In this document: piece by piece, positions 21,919 through 32,404 of the stretch | Position numbering within the stretch: the first letter of the stretch is position 1 | Layout of the letters: the number at the start of each line of letters is the position of its first letter | NCBI GenBank assembly: GCA_028015245.1 | Contig: CM051388.1 | Coordinates: forward strand, 21,724,474 to 21,788,473 | Direction of reading: 5' to 3' | Origin: Cardamine occulta | Taxonomy: Eukaryota > Streptophyta > Magnoliopsida > Brassicales > Brassicaceae | DNA: 64,000 bases | Notes under the pieces: generated by a model | What the model was told of the DNA's origin: nothing | What the model saw: only the letters and a program-made list of their open reading frames with translations | Databases searched by the model: none | Translations under genes and position numbers: made by a program

Positions 21919-22988
21919 TGATACAGAGAGTTTTAACCCTAAATAATTCTGCAAGTGCACAGACAATCGCAGTAGTATTAAAGAGATCGAATCTACAAGG
22001 ACCAAGGTTACACTATGAATTTATGAGATTTTGTAAATAAAGCTAAGACAAAATATGAGATTGATTTCGAAACTGAATTGCAATTAAATTAAAGCGGTAT
22101 AAAATTAATAAAGACAAGCACTACATCAAGGTAATTCGCAGGTGATTCAGAGATGAGAACTTAGCAACTATTCAGGATCTAATTTAGCAAAGGTCCAGAA
22201 CTCAAGCATCAAAATAATATTGTCCCACTCTCGTGGCGACGACAACTTTATCCAACAACCTAGATACCTAAACTCTCCCTTAGACCTAAAGATGCAGATA
22301 AGCATTAACGAATGAGTTCAATATGTTCACAACCAGCCGCACCAACTCTCATCACCTACGTCTGATTGCTCACCAATGTCTTTTCTAGCAACCTAAAACA
22401 CTCTCGCGAATAGGTTTAACCTAAAATCATAAACTAAGTGATCAGTTTAGCTGAAGCATTAAATTCAACTAGAGGTGAAGACAGTATGTATTTATGCATC
22501 CTATTTGTGCCAAGTTAAATCATCTCATGAATACCGTTGAAAAAATCCTAATCTAGTTAATAGACTACTCAGACATGGAAGAAGAAAACATAGGATTGGA
22601 ATAAAAGGAATTCATGAATAAATACTGAAAAGTAACAAGGTTCAGAATTCTTCTCAAAACAAAGTATGGATGATCTCCAAGTCTAAGCAATTGAAAACAA
22701 GGAAGATGGGAACAAGAGCTAGGCGATGGCGATAAAGGAGGAGAAGGAGACGATCTTCAAGCAGCTTCTGATTTTTCTCCAAGAAAAAGGACGTCTCTTT
22801 TAAGAAAGGCTGCTGACCTATTTAATCACCCAAAATTAGGTCAACTCGGGCTCCTTAATTTTCTCTGGCGGCAGAGCATGTGCTCCACTGGGTGCTCTGT
22901 CGGGTGCTCGCGTGTAAATTCGACCCTTTTGCTTCAAATCCGTATCTTTTTGTTCCACAAGCCCATTTAGCTAAATCATCATATATCA
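21919..22988 (-). repeat. Athila-type LTR, minus orientation (5' LTR)
   Basis: Minus-oriented copy of the LTR at 19869-20982, with termini TGATATATGATG and CTCTGTATCA when read on the minus strand. It is followed by the primer-binding site and gag, so it is a 5' LTR. Its outer end at 22988 abuts LINE-like sequence. Confidence 0.88.
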
Positions 22989-23230
22989 ACCCCAAGAGGC
23001 AACCCGGTTGGGTGAAGAGCCAAGCAGTAGTAGAGTGTTTAGGCACCATAGCTTTGTGCCATATAAGAAAAAACCAAGAGACATTTGACTGAGAATGATG
23101 AATTGATTCCCAGACATTTCTTGAAAGGAATCTATTTGAGATCTTATCCCCCACATACCAGATTACAATATCAATAACTTCATATCACTAGTGCTTTCTC
23201 TCAAGAGTGAACCATATCTCCTTCTGAAAA
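22989..23230 (-). pseudogene. LINE reverse transcriptase zf-RVT fragment
   Basis: Minus-strand sequence encodes SQSNVSWFFLIWHKAMVPKH and then AWLF, which matches the zf-RVT segment at the C-terminus of plant LINE reverse transcriptases (W..lvWf..aiPkh.f..Wl). It is cut by the Athila LTR at 22988. There is no intact frame. Confidence 0.65.
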
Positions 23231-23264
23231 CCTAGCGCCATCATTTCCTTTCCGCTAGGTTTTG

Positions 23265-23740
23265 ATTTTAATGCAATAACAATGATGGAGAACAAGAGAA
23301 TATTTTTATTTTTCTGTTTAAATATAAGACCGCAGTCTTAACCGTATATCTACAAATATTAAGCGGTTCAGGTTAGGATTTCAATTTTCATGACCGCAGC
23401 CCTCGCTGGCCATCCCATCACAACCTGCCAAAAAAAATGCCCGCATTGGTTAGGACCGAAAATCTACGGGTTAAGCCTAATTAACAGCTCTACTATATCC
23501 CGATCCCTATACCATGATTTTTTGATTACCTCCCTATATAATGATTTATGCCACTATACCATCTTTGTTTGTTTTCATACACAAAATTTTGTATGTTCTT
23601 TTTTGCTCTAAAAATCAATTTAAAATTTGCAGACTTTGTCAACAAGAAATGCATATAAGCGTTTACATAGGGTCAACAAAATAAATAACTATCAACGATC
23701 GAAAAATTAGTTTTTTTAGCAGTTATTTTCTTTTATTTAG
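23265..23740. repeat. Duplicated upstream block (copy 1, part 1)
   Basis: Closely matches 47258-47600, sharing TTTAATGCAATAACAATGA, AAATATTAAGCGGTTC and CTATACCATGATTTTTT. It forms the distal part of the segment co-duplicated with the BAHD genes. Confidence 0.75.
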
Positions 23741-24302
23741 TTCTCCCTCATCCATATTCAAATCTGGACAAAAATATCCCTCATGATTTTATCGGGATAA
23801 ATATCCAATGTTAATGGATAAGTGTTTTATTAACATAATAAAAAAAACTTTATACCATGTGACATATATAGATTCACATCTAAACTATTATTTAATGAGA
23901 TATAAAATATGTTGTCAATATAGTAATATATTTATCTGGCGGATGATGGATAAAGTTGCTAGCGATAACTTATTTGTTAACATGTAATAATGTTTATCAG
24001 TATAACACGATATATATCATGTTAATAAATAAATTATCGCTAAAAACTTGATTTATCATTGGTCGGATACATACATTACTATGTAAACATCATATTTGAT
24101 AGCACATTAAATAATCACTTAGTTGTGATTCCATATATGTCATATGATACAATATTTATTTATCGTGTTAACAAAATAATTACCTGCTAATATTTGACCT
24201 AATTTTTTCTAAATATTTGATCGTTAACAAAATATTTATCCCATAAAAATTGTGTTAAGAATATTTTTATCCATATTTTAATGAGATAGGATGAGGGAGA
24301 AA
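23741..24302. mobile_element. Candidate MITE with CTCCCTCATCC termini
   Basis: TTCTCCCTCATCC at 23741 and its complement GGATGAGGGAGAA at 24290-24302 bound an AT-rich interior that itself has inverted similarity (ACATGTAATAATG / ATCATGTTAATAA). It is absent from the other copies of the duplicated block. No clear target duplication, so the superfamily is unassigned. Confidence 0.55.
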
Positions 24303-24745
24303 TGAATGTGAGAGAACTAATTAAATGGTCCTCAATAGCCATTCTTTATAATTACCTGTTTACATATGCTTAGATGTTTTACATTTACATATACATAATA
24401 TTAATGTTGAGCTTATTAATTACAAAATACAATAATTAACAATAATAATTAATTACGAAATGATCTTATTTAACTTATCTAAGTAATAATATTTTTTTGG
24501 TCGAAACCTAAGTAATAATTAAAATAGGCATATTAGGTGATAATGTGTGTATCAAATCGAATCAAATCAGATCCAATCAAACTTGTCCAATAAAATATAT
24601 AATTAGTTGAACTGTTCAAAATAAAATAACCAAAAAACTAATGCATTGGACAAGTAATCTATGAAATAAAAAACCAAAAAAATATTTGTTTCAGTTCAAA
24701 ATTAACAACCCCAATCAAAAAGGAAAAAAAAAAACTAATGCTTGG
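24303..24745. repeat. Duplicated upstream block (copy 1, part 2)
   Basis: Continues the block shared with 29860-30050 and 47640-47870: TAATATTAATGTTGAGCTTA, ACGAAATGATCTTATT and CAAATCAAACTTGTCC-type sequence. Confidence 0.75.
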
Positions 24746-24746
24746 G

Positions 24747-24991
24747 GTGCCACTTTCTTCCACGTTCATGATTCTTGAAAATCACAGATTACACATCTCA
24801 ACGTTGCATCCAAATCTCAACCTTTTATCCCAATTAAAAACTAATCAAATCATGTAAGAAGCCATATTTAATTAAAGAACTCATATTATAAATAAAACCA
24901 CAGAGACACACAACCAATATTTTTAACTAGTTACTTATTTCTTTGAACCAAACAATTTCAGAGGAAAAGATCGCTGTTTGCTAAGATACCA
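24747..24991 (+). promoter_or_regulatory. Proximal promoter shared by BAHD paralogues
   Basis: It contains CTTCCACGTTCATGA, AAATCACAGATTACACATCTC and a TATA-like TATTATAAATAAAAC at 24887, about 100 bp before the ATG. The ATCACAGATCACACATCTC block recurs upstream of the copies at 41328 and 49842 and partly at 33890 and 61491. Confidence 0.55.
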
Positions 24992-26371
24992 ATGGCGTTA
25001 AACGTGATCAAGACCGTTCGAGTCAGCCCTGCTACAAACTCATCCAATGACTCACTCAACTCCTTCAATCTCCCTCTAACCTTCTTTGACTTACAATGGA
25101 TAAATTTCCATCCCGGTCAAAGAGTCATTTTCTACAAACTCACCGAGTCAACACGCGAGTCATTCTACTCTCTGATTCTCCCTAAGCTCGAGCTCTCTCT
25201 CTCTCTTGTCCTCCGCCATTACTTCCCTCTCGCCGGCCACCTCACGTGTGAGCCACAAGATCCAAAGCCGTGTATCATCGTCTCAAAACATGACACAGTG
25301 TCGCTTACTGTCGCAGAGACTGACGCTGACTTCTTCTTTGTATCCGGCAATGGACTACGTCCGGCGATCGAGTTACACCCCCTGATACCTTTGTTAACGG
25401 TCTCCGATGACTCGGCGTCCGTGCTTTCGTTGCAAATCACGTTATTTCCGAACCAAGGATTCTGTGTCGGGTTTACAGCTCACCATGCTGTCCTCGATGG
25501 TAAATCGTGTGCAATGTTTATAAAATCATGGGCTCATATTTGCAGATTACAAGAACATAATGAAGTCCCTCTTTTACCGGATGATCTAATGCCAAGTTTC
25601 GATCGTACGGTCATTAATGTTCCACGTGAACTTGAGTCAAAGATGATGGAACACTTGTTTTATGTCTCTAAGGACAACGAAAACTTCAAAAGTATGAAGC
25701 CACCTCCCATGAGTGAGATCAGCGCCGCTGTTGTCCGTGCCACGTTTGAGTTAACCGGGGAGAACATAGAGAAACTTCGGGAACGAGTCAAGAATGAATC
25801 AGCTCGCTCTCCACTTGACCTTCACTTGTCAACATTTGTGGTCGCCTACGCTTACGCGTGGACGTGCATGGTGAAAGCGCATGGAGGCAACGCGAATAGA
25901 CTGGTGCAATTGCGGTATGTAGCTGACTTTAGACAACGGTTAGGCACACCAGTTCCAGCTGCATACTTTGGGAACTGCGTGTTTTTGATAGGTTGGTTTG
26001 AATACGAAGCGAAAATTTTTTTAGAGCAAGATGGTTTTATTAAAGCAGTTGAGATTCTAAGCGATTCAGTGAAAGGTTTGGGTTCGCGAGGAGTAGAGTC
26101 ACTTTGTGAGGCCTTTGTGGAGGGAACGAAGAACTTTAAACTGGGTACACAGTTCGGGTCAGTTGTAGGGTCAAACCATTTAGGGCTTTACGAAGCAGAT
26201 TTTGGGTGGCGCAGACCAACTAAAACCGAGTGTTTAACCATTGATCGCATACAAGGATTCTCTATGACAGAGAGAACGGATGAACCAGGTGGTGTGGAGA
26301 TGGGAGTATGCTTGAAGAAGACTGAGATGAACATGTTTCTTTCTTTATTTAATAATGGCCTAAGCTATTAG
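24992..26371 (+). CDS. BAHD acyltransferase, At5g39080/At5g39090-like
   Basis: An intact single-exon frame of 459 residues. MALNVIKTVRVSPAT at the N-terminus and the GFSM...GGVEMGV tail place it in the PMAT1/PMAT2-related clade. The catalytic HXXXD is H165-D169 (HHAVLDGK) and YFGNC is at 325-329. The DFGWG motif reads DFGWR at 403-407, an unusual substitution in a structurally conserved loop. Other departures from its siblings are NRLVQLRYVADF for the usual NRPVRFRYAADF, and LTCEPQDPK for LVWDPQDPK. Known family members use malonyl-CoA or other acyl-CoAs on phenolic glucosides. The substitutions may alter folding or CoA binding, so activity is uncertain although the frame is open. Confidence 0.9.
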   Translation: MALNVIKTVRVSPATNSSNDSLNSFNLPLTFFDLQWINFHPGQRVIFYKLTESTRESFYSLILPKLELSLSLVLRHYFPLAGHLTCEPQDPKPCIIVSKHDTVSLTVAETDADFFFVSGNGLRPAIELHPLIPLLTVSDDSASVLSLQITLFPNQGFCVGFTAHHAVLDGKSCAMFIKSWAHICRLQEHNEVPLLPDDLMPSFDRTVINVPRELESKMMEHLFYVSKDNENFKSMKPPPMSEISAAVVRATFELTGENIEKLRERVKNESARSPLDLHLSTFVVAYAYAWTCMVKAHGGNANRLVQLRYVADFRQRLGTPVPAAYFGNCVFLIGWFEYEAKIFLEQDGFIKAVEILSDSVKGLGSRGVESLCEAFVEGTKNFKLGTQFGSVVGSNHLGLYEADFGWRRPTKTECLTIDRIQGFSMTERTDEPGGVEMGVCLKKTEMNMFLSLFNNGLSY

Positions 26372-27159
26372 CCTTTTAAATCATTACTCAGGAATAATAT
26401 GTCATGTTTTCAAAGTTGAATTACAACTCAATGGTACTCATTACGGATTGATGTTTTAGTACATGATATATATCTTCCTTTTTTTTTTTTCTTCTAATCA
26501 CCAGCAAACATTATGGGAGAAACACAAGTTCGTATATATGTTAAAATAGCTTGTTCTTTGAGTTTCATCAAAATTCTTATTCCCCAAAACTTTTGCACTA
26601 ACGTGCAGTATTGTGTGAACCTTATACTGCGTTTAAAACATAAATCATTCTTTCTAAATAGGATCAAATAGTAAGCACTAGTAAGCTAATATATGGTCTA
26701 TAGGTTTACGAATGTTAAGTTTATAGGATCTTTAGATGTTAAAGTCCTCTAAACTTAATATTCATGAAACTGCAGAGTTCGTTAAATAGATCCGTCTTTA
26801 TAAAGACACAATATTGCACGTTGACAAATGAAAAAACGCAAGACATAATTTTTTCAACAATATATATACAATAGTGATTTATGTTAATTATTTTGACAAC
26901 CAGACACTATCCTAACTAGATAGAATTCTAATCCAAATAGGAAACATTATATCCTAAGTACATTTTTCAAGTTGGAGTATGATTGTTACAAATATCTAAG
27001 TTGACAAAAAGATACTTAAACTGAACGAGTCCTATGTTCCAATTGTTCTTATCGACATGGCTGATCTCCTAACAATATCTCCACCATCGGGAACAAAAAA
27101 AGCAAAGAAAAATATGATAGTAAAAATGGGGAAAGAACATAACAAAAGAAGGACCCCTG
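26372..27159. other. 3' flank of the BAHD gene
   Basis: The first 350 bp is homologous to the 3' flanks of the copies ending at 42695 and 62879, and contains the empty site ACATTATGGGAGAAAC for the MITE found at 42798. The remainder is unrecognised. Confidence 0.55.
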
Positions 27160-27729
27160 TTTTCATGGATTGGTTGGTCAATCTGGAATACTAGGAATCA
27201 AAAGATCTTCAATCAACTGAAACCCTTCTCCAAGCGATCCTCTACGCTCGTGAATGGCAATCAGCGTAGATTAAACCGCCCAAAACAACCCAGCCTCGAT
27301 CATCATCGACATCGCAGAGAGCAGATGCAGATTTGATCTAAATCTTCGATTCTAAGCTAATGCGGCCTGGAAATCAGAGAGTCGATATGCAGGAATTGGC
27401 TGGATCTCCAAAAGCAGATCGGATACAGTAATAAGCCAAGGCACCACCACTTCAGACTACTGTCGATAAGCTACACCACTTCTTCTAGCTCTCCATCACG
27501 CTCACGATCTGGATTAAAAACACTTACTAGTCTGCTTCTGATTCGCAACAGCTAATCAAACCTCTCAAATTGGAGACCTCTTCAAAGGAACTCCATGGGA
27601 CTCTCCATGATATCCTCTTTCTAACCTCTCTTTACGATTATGTTTTGTTTACCTTCGTTCCAAGAGAAGGAAATCAACTAGCTGATGCTCTTGCAAAAGG
27701 TGCTTTGAGAAGCATTGTACCAGTTTAAG
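27160..27729 (+). pseudogene. LINE RNase H-like (RVT_3) domain relic
   Basis: In shifting plus-strand frames one can read WSIWNTRNQKIFN, YAREWQSA, DAAWN, AGIGWISKS and finally FVPREGNQLADALAKGAL before a stop at about 27729. These are the conserved steps of the RNase H-like domain at the 3' end of plant LINEs. Many frame changes mean it is long dead. Confidence 0.65.
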
Positions 27730-27940
27730 TCTAATGAATTTCAGCCTTTGCACAAAAATAAAACATAACAAAAGAACGAAATAAAACATGAAGAAACTGC
27801 ATACAAAATTGTGAAATCCTAGAAGGCTAAAACTATGATAAAGTTTGCAAAAAGGAGTCGTCTTATGCATTTATTATGTAAATTAAACGCTTATATATAT
27901 ATATACAAGATAGTTAGGTTATGTATGTAAATCAACACTT

Positions 27941-27984
27941 CTTTTATTTTCGTGAACTTTTTTCTTCTTTCACGAAAATAAAAG
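27941..27984. repeat. Perfect 16-bp inverted repeat (hairpin)
   Basis: cttttattttcgtgaa at 27941-27956 and its exact complement at 27969-27984 are separated by a 12-base T/C loop. It could be a terminator-like or foldback structure; no associated gene is known. Confidence 0.85.
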
Positions 27985-29390
27985 TTTACAAAGGAATCGA
28001 ACAAAAACCATAGAGCCAAGATAAATAGAGCATGTCAATTTCTTGGCCAGCGGAGCTTCAAAGCTTCACCATGCTTTGAGCCCAAGTTAACAAGAGCGAT
28101 GAATTTGTTCCTAATCACCCTTCTTTTGATAAATAGATCAACGAAACAGAGGTAGTAGTTTCTTTCCTGCCTTTGAGAGGCGAAAAAACCCAAAACCTCT
28201 CAAACCTCTCACCGCCTAATCTTCCGATCTCCCTTTCCCGCGAGGGGTGGTTCTCAACCTGCCGGAAAAGGGAGCCCTGTCGTTTTTATTTTCTCTCTCG
28301 GCTACTGGTTCTAAGTGGTTGCAAGGAAGCGGCACTAGATCTTGAGTTTTGTTCAGCTCGCGATTTCTTGGTTGCTTGGTGTTCGTTTGGTCTGGTTGCT
28401 CTCTTTGTGTATGGTTCGGCTGATCTCCCTCCTCTGGATTCTTGAGGACTGTGTCTTGGGGTTGGATCGATTTGAGCAGTTTCATCTTTGAAAGCACTCG
28501 GCGATTTTTTCTCCTTGCTTCCCCTCTGTGAGTTCCTACTCGAGCGTTGTTTGGCGTTTTCATGGGTCTTAGTTGGGTTTGGAGTAAGGATTTGTTCTCT
28601 TTGGTTCGAGGAGGACAGCTAAAGGTTTGAATTTTGCTGTCTCCTTGATACGTTCCAAACTTGAACCCGATCAAGTCAAGAACATAACCCCAAAACACTA
28701 AGCTTTAAACCCGATTAAAGAAACAAATCATTTTTTTAGTAATCGTTGAAGTTTAATACAACAAGAGAAAAAAACTAACCACTAAACCTATAACTAAGAA
28801 ACGTGGAGAAGTGGGTTACAATCCCATTAATTTAGGAGTGATTATGTTCTCATCACTCCTCCTTATCCTAGATCTCGCCTTTGTCTCTATAGTAGCGCGC
28901 TAGGCCCAAAGATTTTTGCTGGTTCATAGCCCCATCTATTCGTCGTCTTCCACTTTAGAATTATTTCGAGTTAACATCTTTGTAAGTTTCTCGGAATCAG
29001 TCTGGTTGGATCTAGTTCTCGTCAGTTGTAGTTGGTGTAGCTTTGTAGGTCGCTCATCGAAGATCAGTCAAGATGATTTATTTTCTTCCCCTTTTCAACT
29101 AGTTGTGTCTTCATTGTTGTGGTTGTTGACTCGATTGAGGTAGTTGCCAAATCGTTGAAGGCGTTCTCTCTTTTCCCCTTGCCTTCCCGTTTATTAGTTT
29201 AGGCAAATCACTTAGTTTTCGTACGTAATTAGTTTAGAGGAAGATCTTAACGCTATTATTTAATTTAACTTGATTTTATGGACTATTTCTAAAAGAATTT
29301 AGACACATGAAGCTACAATGACCTGAATATTTCGATGGACGATCACCTACTTATGGACACTTACATGATATGACGAACAAGATACTTAGA
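27985..29390. other. Unidentified intergenic DNA, GC-richer than its surroundings
   Basis: From about 28150 to 29150 the sequence is less AT-rich, with CTCTC and GGTT-rich tracts. Frames such as 28173-28445 and 28216-28698 overlap on opposite strands and resemble nothing known. It could be the 5' leader of a LINE, but nothing proves it. Confidence 0.3.
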
Positions 29391-30050
29391 TAATCCTTGT
29401 TTGTTTTCATAAAAAAGAATGTGCATGTTCTTCTTTACTCTAAAAGTCAATTTAAAATTTGCAGACTTTGCCAACTGTATGAAATAATGCAGAAATGTTT
29501 TAAATGAAATTCATGTTTTACATTTACATAATACATAATATTAATGTTGAGCTTATTACAAAATACAATAATTTAATAATACTAAATTACGTAATGATCT
29601 TATTAATACGCATGTTAGGTGGTTTGTGTTTGAAAACCGAATCAAATCCAATCAAATCAAACTTGTCTAACAAAATTTAATAATACCATGATTTTTTTTA
29701 TGACCTCCTTTTATCATGATTCAGGCCACGATACCATTCTTGTTTGTTTTCATAAAAAAATATTTTGTATGTTCTTTTTTGCTCTAAAAATCAATTTAAA
29801 ATTTGCAGACTTTGTGATGTGAAATAATGCAGAAATGTTTTTAATGAAATTCATGTTTTACATTTACATATGCATAATATTAATGTTGAGCTTATTAATT
29901 ACTAAATACAATAATTTAACAATACTAATTAATTACGTAATGATCTTATTCAACTTATCTAAGTAATATATATATTTTTTTTTTGGTCGAAATCTAAGTA
30001 ATAATTAAAATACGCATATTTAGGTGATAATATGTATATAATACTTTCAG
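29391..30050. repeat. Two successive copies of the duplicated upstream block
   Basis: 29391-29680 matches 49310-49600 best (both have GCAGACTTTGCCAACTGTAT). 29690-30050 matches 47455-47810 best (GCAGACTTTGTCATGTGA-type). Both contain TTAATGTTGAGCTTATTA and TTACGTAATGATCTTATT. Confidence 0.8.
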
Positions 30051-30119
30051 TAAGTCAATTATTTCTTTGATATTAATCGAGAATTTCCGAGAGGAAGAAA
30101 GATTGCTAAGCTACCACCA

Positions 30120-31480
30120 ATAGCGTTAAAAGTGATCAAGACCGTTCGAGTAAGACCTGCTACATACTCATCCAATGACTCAGTCAACTCCTTCAATCTC
30201 CCTCTAACCTTCTTTGACTTACATTGGATAAAATTCCATCCCGGTCAACGAGTCATTTTCTACAAACTCACCGAGCCAACACGCGAGTCATTCTACTCTC
30301 TGATTCTCCCTAAGCTCTCTCTCTCTCTCTCTCTCTTGTCCTCCGCCACCGGCCGCCTCGTCTGGGATCCACAAGATCCAAAGCCACATATCACTGTCTC
30401 CAAGCATGACACAATCTCGCTTACTGTCGCAGAGACCGACACAGACTTCTCCTTTGCATCCGGCAATGGACTACGTCCAGCGACCGAGTTACAACCCCTG
30501 ATAACGGTCTCCGATGACTCGGCGTCCGTGCTTCTTTTGCAAATCACGTTATTTCCGAACCAAGGATTCTGTGTCGGGTTTACAGCTCACCATGCTGTCC
30601 TCGACGGTAAATCATTAGCAATGTTTATAAAATCATGGGCTCATATTTGCAGATTACAAGAATATAATGAAGCAATAACTTTTCCTCTTTTACCGGATGA
30701 TCTAACTCCAAGTTTCGATCGTACTGTCATTAATGTTCCACGTGAACTTGTGTCAAAGATTATGGAACTGTCAAAGGATAGAGACAACTACAAAAGTCTG
30801 AAGCCACGTCTCATCAGTGAGATCAGTACGGATATTGTCCGTGCCACGTTAGAGTTAACCTCGGAGAACATAAAGAAACTTCGGGAGCGAGTCAAGAACG
30901 AATAAGTTCGCTCTCCACTCGACCTCACTTGTCAACATTTGTCATTGCGTACGCTTACGCATGGACGTGCGTAGTGAAAGCGTGTGGAGGCAACGCAAAC
31001 AGACCGGTGCGATTTTTGTATTCAGCAGACTTTAGACAACGACTAGGCCCACAAGTTCCAGCCGAATACTTTGGGAACTGCGTGTTTCCGATAGGTTGGT
31101 TTCAGTACGAAGCGAGAGTGTTTTTGGAACAAGATGGTTTTATTAAAGCAGTCGAGATTCTTGGCGATTCACTGAAAGGTTTGGATTCACGAGGAATAGA
31201 GTCACTTTGTGATGACTTCGTGGAAGGAACGAAGAAAATGAAACCGAGTGCACAGTCCGGGTCAGTTACAGGGTCGACCCGATTAGGAATGTACGAATTA
31301 GATTTCGGGTGGGGCAGACCAACTAAAACGGAGAGTTTATCCATTGACCGCAACGAAGGATTCTCTATGTCGGAGAGAAGGGATGAGCCATGTGCTGTGG
31401 AGATGGGAGTATACTTGAAGGAGAGTGAGATGAATATTTTTCTTTCTCTATTTAATAATGGCCTTAGCGAGTACGTGTGA
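30120..31480 (+). pseudogene. BAHD acyltransferase pseudogene
   Basis: A full-length paralogue with four lesions. The start codon is ATA (30120-30122) where siblings have ATG. Near 30316-30350 the (CT)n tract is longer and 14-16 bp are lost, removing the RHYLPxAG motif while restoring frame. TCA has become TAA at 30903-30905. One base is missing near 30924. The catalytic HHAVLDGK and the DFGWG motif are still readable, and the C-terminus runs on as SEYV past the usual stop. Frame 30929-31480 is otherwise well conserved and closest to the gene at 61491, so the damage is recent. Confidence 0.92.
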
Positions 31481-32404
31481 GTCGTGGGTTTTTTACATTT
31501 AACGTCCCTTGTTCATGACCGTAGAAAATCACACATCACAATTTATAAAAAAAAAATTATTTTATATATCACATCATACAAAATCGATGAAATACTGTAA
31601 AAGCTTATTAAAATACGCATGCATATTAGGTTAGTTGTCCAGTTCCATTTGAAACCGAATCAAATCAAACTTGTCCTGTCCAATATAATTTATAATTTAG
31701 TTGAATTATTCAAAATAAATTAATAGATGGGACACGTAATCTATGGAATAAAAGAAACATAAGTATTTGGGGTATATTGAAGCAATGATTTGGTATGATT
31801 TTAATTTTTATTCAAATCTTCTCTTATTGGATTAGTGATTCTCTAAAAAGCACTAAAATACTATTTGTTAGATTTGATCATTTACAAAAATGTTTTGAAA
31901 TTTTGCCTTATTGGAAAATAAGGATTTCATAGAATTTGTATATCAAAAATCATTTGGAATGCTTTGGGAGACAAGTTATAGTTATAAAAAATTGGATCCA
32001 AATACCACCTTCTTCTCCTTGTCAAAGCCCTAACCACAATCTCCATTTGTATCTTCCTCTTCTTCCTCAATATTGTATGCCTCTATTCTCTGTGTTTTCC
32101 TACACAGATGGGTTTGAGTTCATCTTTAGAAAGATGAACTCAAACCCATCTTATAATAAAAACATCCCTAGAAATATTAAGCACATATCAAATACATGGT
32201 AAAACGTAAAAGGATTGTTTTATTCGGCGGAAGTGGAAACAACGCAATATTGAAAGAATCACCACCATTGATGTGATTAGTCAAGGTCGAAAACAAAATG
32301 ATATATGAATTTTTAATTTTTACAAATTCTTTTTAATTTTAAACTTATAACCTCTAATCACCTATAATATTGGTAACAGAAAATCTACAAAATTTAAATT
32401 ATTC
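31481..32404. other. Intergenic DNA with remnants of a BAHD promoter
   Basis: 31500-31760 retains promoter-block words (GAAAATCACACATCAC, AATCAAATCAAACTTGTCC) but no gene follows directly. 31760-32404 is otherwise unrecognised except for the palindrome at 32106. Confidence 0.45.
32106..32151. repeat. Perfect 22-bp palindromic hairpin
   Basis: Arms agatgggtttgagttcatct + tt (32106-32127) and their exact complement (32130-32151) are separated by only two bases. A transcript would fold into an uninterrupted 22-bp stem. Confidence 0.95.

Noticed and set aside
20955..22988. One intact Athila element between the two LTRs at 19869 and 22988
   Set aside because: The LTRs are in opposite orientation and only gag lies between them, so they cannot be the two ends of one normal element.
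28173..28698. Overlapping frames of 90 and 160 codons on opposite strands
   Set aside because: No recognisable domain, and the composition reflects the less AT-rich stretch. No splice or promoter context supports either.
30132..30905. Reading the pseudogene from a GTG as a functional short protein
   Set aside because: Plant nuclear genes rarely start at GTG. The true start is mutated, and stop and frameshift lesions follow.
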